Shown here piece by piece: positions 1-5,807 of a stretch of DNA of 6,857 bases. A program made the translations under genes and the position numbers. Positions within the stretch are counted from its first letter, which is position 1, and each line of letters begins with the position of its first letter. The DNA lies in NCBI GenBank assembly GCA_964427185.1, contig CAYRSN010000051.1:1-6857 (forward strand), written 5' to 3'. This DNA comes from Sulfurivirga sp964427185 (GTDB lineage: Bacteria > Pseudomonadota > Gammaproteobacteria > Thiomicrospirales > Thiomicrospiraceae). The notes beneath the pieces were generated by a model. The model saw only the letters and a list, made by a program, of their open reading frames with translations. It was not told the DNA's origin and searched no databases.

Positions 1-71
1 CCTTAAAGGTAGGTGGTCAAGTCCCAAATCTGCTGTAAATTACTTCTCGCAGGTTTGGCCTTGCTTCAGGT
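1..71. other. Window-edge stretch with no recognisable feature
   Basis: I see no convincing gene, terminator hairpin or promoter here. It lies downstream of the small broken gene on the minus strand. One minus-strand frame stays open a little past that gene's stop (to about position 18), but its codon use is poor and it is probably not coding. Confidence 0.4.
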
Positions 72-260
72 TTAGTGGTCGATGTCGTCGTCCGCCTTGC
101 CTGCCTTTCGATCGGAAGGTTGTTGTGCCTCCCACCATCGTGAAAGTCGCTCATATCCAGGTAGCGCCTGTCCTGCCACATTTCGTGGATCTCATCCAGC
201 AGGACACCGAAACATTCCCTTTATGGCCTGCCGGATGATGAGCTTGGAGCGGGTAACCAT
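72..260 (-). pseudogene. Small gene of about 62 codons with two compensating frameshifts, function unknown
   Basis: Read from ATG at 260-258 to TAA at 74-72, the frame begins with well-used codons (MVTRSKLIIRQAIKGMFR) and ends in a natural hydrophilic tail (WWEAQQPSDRKAG, then KADDDIDH). In the middle, the same frame meets a TGA at 194-192, and its codons become poor. Over that middle part the neighbouring frame has good codons and reads DEIHEMWQDRRYLDM. Removing one C near 202-203 and adding one base between 137 and 138 joins the three segments into one 62-residue frame. The total length is unchanged, so the two shifts compensate. The start overlaps the 3' end of the elyC-like gene by 40 bases, which suggests translational coupling; no clear ribosome binding site is visible. 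I do not recognise the family. It could be a decayed small gene, or an intact one carrying sequence errors. Confidence 0.45.
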
Positions 261-1036
261 TCGCTGGTTTTGCCGCTCAGGTAGTACACCGTCAGTCCGA
301 TCCACTCTTTCCAAGCAGGTTCCAGGCTTTTTAAGTGATCAAAAAAGTCAAAGTCCACTTTGCGGTAAGAGGCGGTGTGACTGCGGTAATCGGTAGGGTA
401 GGGAATGACCTTAATACCCAGCTTGCGGGCAATACCGACACTGCGAGGCATGTGAAAGGCGGAGGTCACCAGCAGATAGCGGCCCTCTGGTTTTAAAAGC
501 GCTTTCAGGTTTTTAAAGTTTTCCCAGGTATTGCGAGAGCTGGATTCAATATACAGGCGCTCAGGTGCAATGCCAAGCTGTGAGAGCAGCTGACGGGCGA
601 TATGGCCCTCTTTTCCTTCATTTTGCAGCTGGACACTGCCGGAGCCACCGCTGAAGTAAACGGGGATATCCTTGTATTGCCGTGCCAGCCAGACAGCGGC
701 GATATAGCGGTCACCGCCTTCTCCTATCAGGGGTGTTTGCCAGCTCAGGCTGCGCCCCAACTGTTCTCCACCACCCAGATGAATAATGCCGTCTATTTTT
801 TGAGGCAGTGGGTGAGGGCGCTCAAAACGGGATTCCAGAGGTTGAATCAGCAGGTCTCCGAGAGGGTAGGCCATATTCAGCAGCAACAACCCGAACCCCA
901 TGCCTGCGAGCCAGTGCCCGAGACGCCATCCCCGCCAGGCCAGTAGCACGCCTGCCAGTGCCATGAAAACCATAAAGTTCAGTGGGCTGAGCAGTGCCCA
1001 CACTACTTTTGAGGCAATAAAAAACACCGTATCCAC
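221..1036 (-). CDS. elyC: ElyC-like DUF218 (YdcF/SanA family) envelope protein
   Basis: This 271-residue protein has two N-terminal membrane segments (about 10-34 and 42-64) followed by a DUF218 domain (about 81-245), the layout and length of ElyC, an inner-membrane factor in envelope and peptidoglycan-precursor biogenesis. Family motifs visible are LGGGE (87-91), SGGSG (129-133), an ESSSRNTWEN stretch (164-173) and LVTSAFHMPRS (189-199), the last close to the LLVTSASHLPR of ElyC. The start is GTG at 1036-1034, supported by AGGAGGT ten bases upstream. The tail after WLPAP (SSSSGRP) is low in complexity and overlaps the small broken gene downstream. It is transcribed divergently from clpB, with 61 bases between start codons. 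SanA and YdcF share the domain, but the two membrane segments favour ElyC. The biochemical activity of the domain is not evident from the sequence. Confidence 0.82.
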   Translation of the reverse strand: MDTVFFIASKVVWALLSPLNFMVFMALAGVLLAWRGWRLGHWLAGMGFGLLLLNMAYPLGDLLIQPLESRFERPHPLPQKIDGIIHLGGGEQLGRSLSWQTPLIGEGGDRYIAAVWLARQYKDIPVYFSGGSGSVQLQNEGKEGHIARQLLSQLGIAPERLYIESSSRNTWENFKNLKALLKPEGRYLLVTSAFHMPRSVGIARKLGIKVIPYPTDYRSHTASYRKVDFDFFDHLKSLEPAWKEWIGLTVYYLSGKTSEWLPAPSSSSGRP

Positions 1037-1063
1037 TTGTATTTGTACCTCCTGACCCCATTA
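1036..1063 (+). promoter_or_regulatory. Sigma32 (RpoH) heat-shock promoter of clpB
   Basis: The -35 box CTTGTA (1036-1041; consensus CTTGAA) and the -10 box CCCCATTA (1056-1063; consensus CCCCATNT) are 14 bases apart, within the usual sigma32 range. Transcription should start near 1070, giving a leader of about 28 bases. This fits known heat-shock control of clpB in Escherichia coli. The -35 box begins at the first base of the divergent elyC start codon, so the promoter and the elyC translation start share DNA. Confidence 0.75.
1047..1053 (-). promoter_or_regulatory. Ribosome binding site of the elyC-like gene
   Basis: The minus strand reads AGGAGGT, a full Shine-Dalgarno core, ten bases before the GTG at 1036. 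It supports this GTG as the start. The site lies inside the 14-base spacer of the clpB heat-shock promoter on the opposite strand. Confidence 0.7.
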
Positions 1064-1083
1064 TTTGAGCAGACTATTGTATC

Positions 1084-1090
1084 GGGAGGA
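1084..1090 (+). promoter_or_regulatory. Ribosome binding site that sets the clpB start
   Basis: GGGAGGA lies seven bases before ATG at 1098. The frame is open back to a TTG at 1065, but that codon lies at or before the expected sigma32 transcript start and has no ribosome site, so 1098 is preferred. A second ATG follows at 1101. Confidence 0.75.
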
Positions 1091-1097
1091 ATTTAAT

Positions 1098-3671
1098 ATG
1101 ATGGATAGAATGACTAATCAACTGCAGCAAGCGCTGAGTGAAGCGCAGTCTAAAGCGGTTGAGCAGAGCAACCAGTTTATCGAGCCGCTGCATATGCTCA
1201 ATGCGCTGCTGGAGCCGCAGGGTAATTTATTGCGGCTTGCGGGCGTGGATGTGCAGGCGCTCAAGCAGAAGGTGGCAGAAAAGCTGAAAACCTTGCCGCA
1301 GGTTTCCGGTGCTGCAGCGGGGGATGTGAAGATCTCCAATAAAACCGCGCAGATATTGAACCTGATGGATAAGCAGTCCAAGGAGCTGGGCGACAGCTAT
1401 ATTGCCAGTGAGCTGTTTTTTCCAGCACTGCTGGAGATCGCAGATATTGCGACCGATTTACTGAAAGAAGCAGGTGCGGAAAAAGGCAAGCTGTTACAAG
1501 CGATTCAACAGATACGAGGAGGTGAAACCGCGCAAGATCCTAATGCAGAAGATACCCGCCAGGCGCTGGAAAAATACACCATTGATCTGACCGCCCGTGC
1601 GGCAGAAGGCAAGCTGGATCCGGTTATTGGCCGGGATGATGAGATTCGCCGCACCGTGCAGGTGCTGCAGCGTCGTACAAAAAACAACCCAGTGCTCATC
1701 GGTGAGCCCGGCGTAGGTAAAACCGCCATTGTGGAAGGGTTGGCGCAGCGTATTGTAAACGGTGAGGTGCCCGAAGGCCTGCGTAATAAACGTGTGCTCA
1801 GCCTGGATTTGGGCGCATTGTTGGCGGGCGCGAAATACCGTGGTGATTTTGAAGAGCGCCTCAAAGCGTTAATTAAGGACATTCAGAAGTCGGAAGGGCA
1901 GCTGATCCTCTTTATTGATGAAATTCATACCATGGTCGGTGCCGGTAAAGCAGATGGTGCCATGGATGCGGGCAATATGCTCAAGCCAGCTCTGGCGCGC
2001 GGTGAGCTGCATGTCATCGGTGCCACCACACTTGATGAGTATCGGCAGTATATTGAAAAAGATGCTGCATTGGAGCGTCGCTTCCAGAAGGTGCTGGTAG
2101 ATGAGCCTTCAGTAGAAGATACTGTGGCAATTTTGCGTGGCTTGAAAGAGCGTTATGAGCTGCACCATGGCGTGGAAATTACCGACAGCGCGATTGTGGC
2201 GGCAGCTACTTTATCGCACCGTTATATCACCGATCGCAAGCTGCCAGATAAGGCGATTGATCTGATTGATGAGGCGGCTTCACGTATTCGTATGGAGATC
2301 GACTCCAAGCCGGAGGAGCTGGATAAGCTGGAGCGCCGCTTGATCCAGCTGAAAATTGAGCGTGAAGCGCTGAAAAAAGAAAAGGACGAAGCAGCGAAAA
2401 AGCGCTTGGCCGAGCTGGAAGAAAAAATCCAGGAGTTGGAAAAGCAGTATGCCGAGCTGGAAGAAGTTTGGAAACGGGACAAAGCCTTACTGCAGGGCGT
2501 GAAGCAGCTCAAAGAGCAGCTGGATAAGGCGCGAATTGAGCTGGAGCAGGCACTGCGCGAAGGCAATATGAACAAGGCTGCTGAACTGCAGTATGGCGTG
2601 ATTCCAGAGCTGGAGCGGAAGATCAAAGAAGCCGAGGCGGCAGAAGCTGCTGGAGATGATCAGCCACACCTGTTGCGCAACAAGGTAACCGAAGAAGAAA
2701 TCGCCGAAGTAGTCTCCCGTTGGACGGGGATTCCGGTGAGCAAAATGCTCGAAGGAGAGCGTGAAAAACTACTGCACCTGGAAGATGAGCTGCGCAAGCG
2801 CGTAGTGGGACAGGATGAAGCCGTGCATGCCGTAGCAGCAGCGATTCGCCGTGCTCGTGCAGGTTTGGCCGATCCTAACCGCCCTAATGGTTCCTTCCTG
2901 TTTTTGGGGCCAACAGGTGTGGGTAAAACTGAACTGACCAAAGCGCTGGCAGAGGTACTGTTTGATACTGAAGAGGCTATCGTGCGCCTGGATATGTCCG
3001 AGTTTATGGAAAAACATGCGGTCGCACGCTTAATCGGTGCACCTCCGGGCTATGTGGGTTATGAAGAAGGCGGCTATCTCACGGAAAAAGTGCGCCGCAA
3101 GCCTTACTCCGTCATTCTGTTTGACGAGGTAGAGAAGGCACACCCTGATGTATTTAATATCCTGCTGCAGGTGTTGGATGATGGTCGCCTGACCGATAGC
3201 CATGGGCGTACGGTGGATTTCCGCAATACGGTGATTATCATGACCTCTAATCTGGGCAGCCATCTGATTCAGGAGATGGCGGGTGTGAAAGATTATGAGG
3301 CGATGAAAACGGCAGTCATGGAAGTCGTCGGGCAGCATTTCCGCCCGGAGTTTATCAACCGCATTGATGAAACAGTCGTTTTCCATCCGCTGGGCAAAGA
3401 GCAGATTCGTGCGATTACGAATATTCAAATCCGCCGTCTGGCCAAGCGTTTGGAAGAGCAGGAGATCCAGCTGGAGGTAACCGAAAAAGCCTTGGATCAG
3501 TTGGGCGAGGCAGGGTTTGACCCGGTATATGGTGCCCGTCCGCTTAAGCGCGCGATTCAGCACCTGCTGGAAAATCCGCTGGCAGAACGCCTGCTGAAAG
3601 GAGAGTTTGCCTCAGGTGACACCATTGTGGTGGATGTCGAAAACGGCGAAATCGTCTTTCGTAAAAAGTAA
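1098..3671 (+). CDS. clpB: ClpB, Hsp100 ATP-dependent protein disaggregase
   Basis: From ATG 1098 the product is 857 residues, the same length as Escherichia coli ClpB. It is a cytoplasmic hexameric AAA+ machine that works with DnaK/DnaJ/GrpE to pull apart heat-induced aggregates. The N domain (about 1-140) starts MMDRMTNQLQQ. The first ATPase has Walker A GEPGVGKT (202-209) and Walker B LILFIDE ending at E275. The ClpB-defining middle coiled coil, rich in Glu/Lys/Leu, follows at about 402-525. The second ATPase has Walker A GPTGVGKT (604-611) and Walker B VILFDE (672-677). The C terminus has the usual ARPLKRAIQ segment. All catalytic motifs are intact. The middle domain separates it from ClpA and ClpC, and no ClpP-binding loop is expected. 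It has a sigma32 promoter upstream and a strong hairpin downstream, so it is probably monocistronic. The internal start used for the short ClpB form in E. coli is altered here. Confidence 0.98.
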   Translation: MMDRMTNQLQQALSEAQSKAVEQSNQFIEPLHMLNALLEPQGNLLRLAGVDVQALKQKVAEKLKTLPQVSGAAAGDVKISNKTAQILNLMDKQSKELGDSYIASELFFPALLEIADIATDLLKEAGAEKGKLLQAIQQIRGGETAQDPNAEDTRQALEKYTIDLTARAAEGKLDPVIGRDDEIRRTVQVLQRRTKNNPVLIGEPGVGKTAIVEGLAQRIVNGEVPEGLRNKRVLSLDLGALLAGAKYRGDFEERLKALIKDIQKSEGQLILFIDEIHTMVGAGKADGAMDAGNMLKPALARGELHVIGATTLDEYRQYIEKDAALERRFQKVLVDEPSVEDTVAILRGLKERYELHHGVEITDSAIVAAATLSHRYITDRKLPDKAIDLIDEAASRIRMEIDSKPEELDKLERRLIQLKIEREALKKEKDEAAKKRLAELEEKIQELEKQYAELEEVWKRDKALLQGVKQLKEQLDKARIELEQALREGNMNKAAELQYGVIPELERKIKEAEAAEAAGDDQPHLLRNKVTEEEIAEVVSRWTGIPVSKMLEGEREKLLHLEDELRKRVVGQDEAVHAVAAAIRRARAGLADPNRPNGSFLFLGPTGVGKTELTKALAEVLFDTEEAIVRLDMSEFMEKHAVARLIGAPPGYVGYEEGGYLTEKVRRKPYSVILFDEVEKAHPDVFNILLQVLDDGRLTDSHGRTVDFRNTVIIMTSNLGSHLIQEMAGVKDYEAMKTAVMEVVGQHFRPEFINRIDETVVFHPLGKEQIRAITNIQIRRLAKRLEEQEIQLEVTEKALDQLGEAGFDPVYGARPLKRAIQHLLENPLAERLLKGEFASGDTIVVDVENGEIVFRKK
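1517..1525 (+). other. Internal Shine-Dalgarno in clpB without a start codon
   Basis: AGGAGGTGA within the RGGE codons pairs perfectly over nine bases with the 16S rRNA tail. In Escherichia coli, a GTG at codon 149 just after the matching RGGE motif starts the N-terminally truncated ClpB form. The aligned codon here is GCG (1530-1532, Ala145), and no ATG, GTG or TTG lies in frame nearby. The nearest ATG (1543) is out of frame and opens only 15 codons. Confidence 0.55.
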
Positions 3672-3688
3672 ATCTGGCAGAGGTAAAT

Positions 3689-3718
3689 AAAAAAGCGGCC
3701 TTTTGTGGCCGCTTTTTT
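3689..3718. terminator. Bidirectional rho-independent terminator between clpB and fliS
   Basis: A 12-base-pair perfect stem (AAAAAAGCGGCC paired with GGCCGCTTTTTT) has a six-base loop, TTTTGT. The GC core is flanked by A and T tracts, so it can end transcription from either side. It lies 17 bases after the clpB stop and 17 bases beyond the stop of the convergent fliS-like gene, and serves both. Confidence 0.93.
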
Positions 3719-3735
3719 GTTTCTGGAGATTGCGC

Positions 3736-4167
3736 TCAGGAGCGTTCAATATCAAGTTCGCCTACAGAAATCAGCATATCCACCCAAGCATCGCGAATCT
3801 CTGTCATAATTTCAATGGCACTATCCAGATAAAACGTATCCTTTTCTTTGACCGCCTCTTGTACGCACTCATCGACATATTTGTAAAGCTCTTCCAGGTC
3901 ATAAGCCAGAGGAGTGTCCTGTGTAAAGTGCAGGCGATCCCGTAGGGCATCGATAATGGTGGTTAAGCGTCCCAGGTGGAAACCTTTTTCCACCCAGCTG
4001 CCGGCCTGGTGGCAAACTTTTGCCAGGTTGCCCTTATCTACTGCGCCCTGTAGCAGCAGCATCACGGTATGGCGTGGGTTCTCATCAAACTGATTTTCAA
4101 ACTCAGGGTTGCGCTCGTAGGGTTTTAGCAATGGCTTGCCGTGAGGTGTTGTTTTAAGTTGTTCCAT
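3736..4167 (-). CDS. fliS: FliS-like flagellar export chaperone
   Basis: The 143-residue, soluble, mostly helical protein has the FliS pattern. It has a helix starting near PRHTVMLLLQGAVDKG (31-46), a KGFHLGRLTTIIDALRD segment (61-77), an AYDLEELYKYVDE helix (88-100) and a final LDSAIEIMTEIRDAWVDML helix (114-132). FliS binds the flagellin C terminus in the cytoplasm and keeps it unfolded for export. The start is ATG at 4167, with GGGAG eight bases upstream; an earlier in-frame ATG at 4230 lies upstream of the predicted transcript start. The gene stands alone here, not beside fliD as is usual. It has its own sigma54 promoter and is divergent from a GGDEF/EAL gene. It may be the main FliS or a second, specialised copy; the roughly 30-residue N-terminal part is unlike textbook FliS. 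The family call is from pattern recognition only. Confidence 0.68.
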   Translation of the reverse strand: MEQLKTTPHGKPLLKPYERNPEFENQFDENPRHTVMLLLQGAVDKGNLAKVCHQAGSWVEKGFHLGRLTTIIDALRDRLHFTQDTPLAYDLEELYKYVDECVQEAVKEKDTFYLDSAIEIMTEIRDAWVDMLISVGELDIERS

Positions 4168-4193
4168 GGTGATTTCTCCCTTGCGTGTTGTAT

Positions 4194-4219
4194 TAAAGTT
4201 TTTTTGTAGCTGTCGATTA
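4194..4219 (+). promoter_or_regulatory. Weak sigma28 (FliA)-like promoter
   Basis: TAAAGTTT (4194-4201) matches the FliA -35 box fully, and GTCGATTA (4212-4219) matches six of eight positions of GCCGATAA. The spacer is 10 bases where 11 is usual, and the surroundings are T-rich, so chance is a real possibility. If used, it would transcribe the GGDEF/EAL gene from near 4226, inside the fliS sigma54 promoter. Confidence 0.25.
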
Positions 4220-4235
4220 GCAATTGCCATGCCAA
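4219..4235 (-). promoter_or_regulatory. Sigma54 (RpoN) promoter of the fliS-like gene
   Basis: The minus strand reads TTGGCATGGCAATTGCT, matching the -24/-12 consensus TTGGCACG-N4-TTGCT at every defined position but one (T for C). The invariant GG (4233-4232) and GC (4221-4220) have the exact ten-base gap. The transcript should start near 4208, leaving a 41-base leader before ATG 4167. Sigma54 promoters need an enhancer-binding activator; its gene is not in the window. Confidence 0.75.
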
Positions 4236-4248
4236 GAAAAAGTTGGCA
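4230..4248. repeat. Inverted repeat formed by the two -24 boxes
   Basis: TGCCAA (4230-4235) and TTGGCA (4243-4248) are an exact six-base inverted repeat around the A-rich spacer GAAAAAG. The simplest reading is two opposed sigma54 -24 elements. The symmetry would also suit a dimeric regulator blocking both promoters, but nothing else supports that. Confidence 0.55.
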
Positions 4249-4259
4249 CGTTGAGTGCT
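4243..4259 (+). promoter_or_regulatory. Sigma54 (RpoN) promoter of the GGDEF/EAL gene
   Basis: The plus strand reads TTGGCACGTTGAGTGCT. The -24 box is a perfect match, and the -12 box is GTGCT where TTGCT is the consensus. GG (4245-4246) and GC (4257-4258) have the exact ten-base gap. Transcription should start near 4270, leaving a 50-base leader, which supports ATG 4320 as the start over ATG 4278. It is back to back with the fliS promoter, with the two predicted starts about 62 bases apart. Confidence 0.68.
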
Positions 4260-4305
4260 AAATAGCAGATAAGCAACATGGCCGGATGCCAAAAATTTGA
4301 CAGAA

Positions 4306-4310
4306 AGAGG
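4306..4310 (+). promoter_or_regulatory. Ribosome binding site that sets the GGDEF/EAL start
   Basis: AGAGG lies nine bases before ATG 4320. The alternative in-frame ATG at 4278 has no such site and is only about eight bases into the predicted sigma54 transcript. Confidence 0.55.
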
Positions 4311-4319
4311 AACAGCACC

Positions 4320-5807
4320 ATGACTACCCAGGTACTCCATGACAAACGTCGTGCTCAAAACATTGCGCGATTAAAAGCTGGGAAAACGCCTCATCTGTGG
4401 CGTTACAGGCTAAAAGGCTGGTTGCGTCAGTTTCCGGCTTGGATACTGAAAAAGCTTTCACTGTCGCACTGGGTAGAAGCACAGGTGCAGGCACGCACAC
4501 AGGAACTCTTTAGACAAGCACACTATGATGCGCTTACCCATTTGCCTAATCGTGCTTATTTCATGGAGACGGTAGAGCACACTTTAAAAACAGCAGAAAA
4601 GGAGACGAATAATTTTGCCCTGCTGTTTTTGGATCTGGATGGGTTTAAGCCGGTAAACGATATGTACGGGCATGGCGCAGGGGATGAGCTGTTGCGTCTT
4701 GTGGCGGCAAGGTTGGTTTCCAGTGTACGGGACTATGATTTTGCAGCGCGTCTGGGTGGGGATGAGTTTGTGATTCTGCTGCGGGACGTAGTGGATGATG
4801 AAATCATAGAAACTATTTCCAAACGAATTATTCAGGAGGTGAGCCAGGCTTACTGGGTGGATGGCAAAGCAGTGCATGTTTCAACCAGTATTGGAATTAC
4901 GGAATACCCACAGGATGGCAAAACAGTTAACCAGCTATTAGAACGCGCGGATCAGGCGCTCTATGTGGCCAAGCGTCGGGGGCGTAAGCAGTTTTGCTTT
5001 TATCGCCAGGCAGAAACCATACCAGAGGCAATGCCGGATAAGCTGCAGACACGCTTTGAAGTGGATGTGGAACACCAGAAGTTTGATATCTATTTTCGGC
5101 CTATTGTGCGCTTGTCAGATCATGTCTGCCGAGGGGCGCAGCTGGATGTGCGCTGGCGTGATGCGCCTCTGGCATCTCCTTGGTATAAGGACTGGCAGCA
5201 ACTTTTACACCGTAGCCAGTGGAGTATTTCCATGGCATTATGGATGATAGATTCAGCTGCCTATTACTGTGCACAATGGGGTAAGCCTGATAAGGTGTTT
5301 TCGGTAAGTGTGCCGCTGGATCAGTCCTTGTTGCTGGAAGAGCATGTGGCAACACTGCTGATGCAGCGTTTGACACGCTACAGTGTTTCTCCTGCACAGC
5401 TGCAGTTGCGCATCGAGTTGGAGAGTCTGTATCGCTTGGATCAAAAAGCGGTTCAGGCGCTCAACAGCCTGCATGAGGCAGGATTTGAGATTATATTGTC
5501 CGGTGTGGGGGCAGCTCAGTTAGATTTGGCATTACTGAGTCGTATCTCTTTGGATGGTATCGCATTAGAGGGGGAGTGGATTCAGGCGCAGTGGCAGTGT
5601 TCGGAAGGTTTGCGCTGGGTGCAGGGCGTGATTGCCATGGCACGAGGCTTGGGGGTGCGTATTCATGTAGAGCAAATAGCGCATGCCGATCAAAGTGCGT
5701 GGCTATCGGATATGGGAGTGGAGACGGCAGAAGGCTTGAGTTTTTATCCACCGATGCCTGCTGATCTCTTTAGCGCAAACTGTCTTCAGTCTGACGGTAT
5801 CGCCTGA
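4320..5807 (+). CDS. Diguanylate cyclase with an intact GGDEF and a degenerate EAL domain
   Basis: The 495-residue product should make cyclic di-GMP from two GTP. After a basic N-terminal region (1-60: Trp- and Lys/Arg-rich, amphipathic, no clear membrane span or sensor domain) comes a GGDEF domain (about 66-228). It shows DALTHLPNR (70-78), metal-binding D105, NDMYGH (113-118) and the signature GGDEF (146-150). An RxxD inhibitory site (R137 to D140) has the correct spacing, so product inhibition is likely. The C-terminal part (about 244-485) has the EAL fold pattern but lacks the catalytic set. GAEALLRW is replaced by GAQLDVRW, the usual Asn by Ser in FSVSVPL (327-333), the DDFGTG loop by SGVGAA (394-399) and the KID motif by ALE. 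Phosphodiesterase activity is therefore unlikely; the domain may bind a partner or ligand. The gene is divergent from fliS under a sigma54 promoter, and its last 22 bases overlap the convergent hmuV gene. Confidence 0.9.
   Translation: MTTQVLHDKRRAQNIARLKAGKTPHLWRYRLKGWLRQFPAWILKKLSLSHWVEAQVQARTQELFRQAHYDALTHLPNRAYFMETVEHTLKTAEKETNNFALLFLDLDGFKPVNDMYGHGAGDELLRLVAARLVSSVRDYDFAARLGGDEFVILLRDVVDDEIIETISKRIIQEVSQAYWVDGKAVHVSTSIGITEYPQDGKTVNQLLERADQALYVAKRRGRKQFCFYRQAETIPEAMPDKLQTRFEVDVEHQKFDIYFRPIVRLSDHVCRGAQLDVRWRDAPLASPWYKDWQQLLHRSQWSISMALWMIDSAAYYCAQWGKPDKVFSVSVPLDQSLLLEEHVATLLMQRLTRYSVSPAQLQLRIELESLYRLDQKAVQALNSLHEAGFEIILSGVGAAQLDLALLSRISLDGIALEGEWIQAQWQCSEGLRWVQGVIAMARGLGVRIHVEQIAHADQSAWLSDMGVETAEGLSFYPPMPADLFSANCLQSDGIA

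Noticed and set aside
192..194. TGA in the small gene as a recoded (selenocysteine or readthrough) codon
   Set aside because: The codons after it in that frame are poor while the neighbouring frame reads well, so a frameshift is the better explanation, and no SECIS-like hairpin was seen.
82..396. Plus-strand open frame of 104 codons
   Set aside because: It is antisense to elyC and the small broken gene, is rich in Ser/Arg/Cys, matches no family and has no ribosome site.
602..946. Plus-strand open frame of 114 codons
   Set aside because: It lies wholly antisense to the well-supported elyC coding region and looks like its mirror.
1076..1081. Possible -10 box TACAAT for elyC on the minus strand
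   Set aside because: It is well placed, but no -35 box is found 16-18 bases upstream, so the match is too weak to list.
1065..1097. TTG at 1065 as the clpB start
   Set aside because: It precedes the predicted sigma32 transcript start and lacks a ribosome site; ATG 1098 has one and gives the family length.
3030..3563. Minus-strand open frame of 177 codons inside clpB
   Set aside because: It is antisense to conserved ClpB second-ATPase sequence, and its product is a His/Arg/Ile-rich string with no domain.
4212..4227. FleQ-like operator in the fliS/GGDEF gap
   Set aside because: GTCGATTAGCAATTGC only loosely resembles a FleQ site, and the bases are explained by the sigma54 element.
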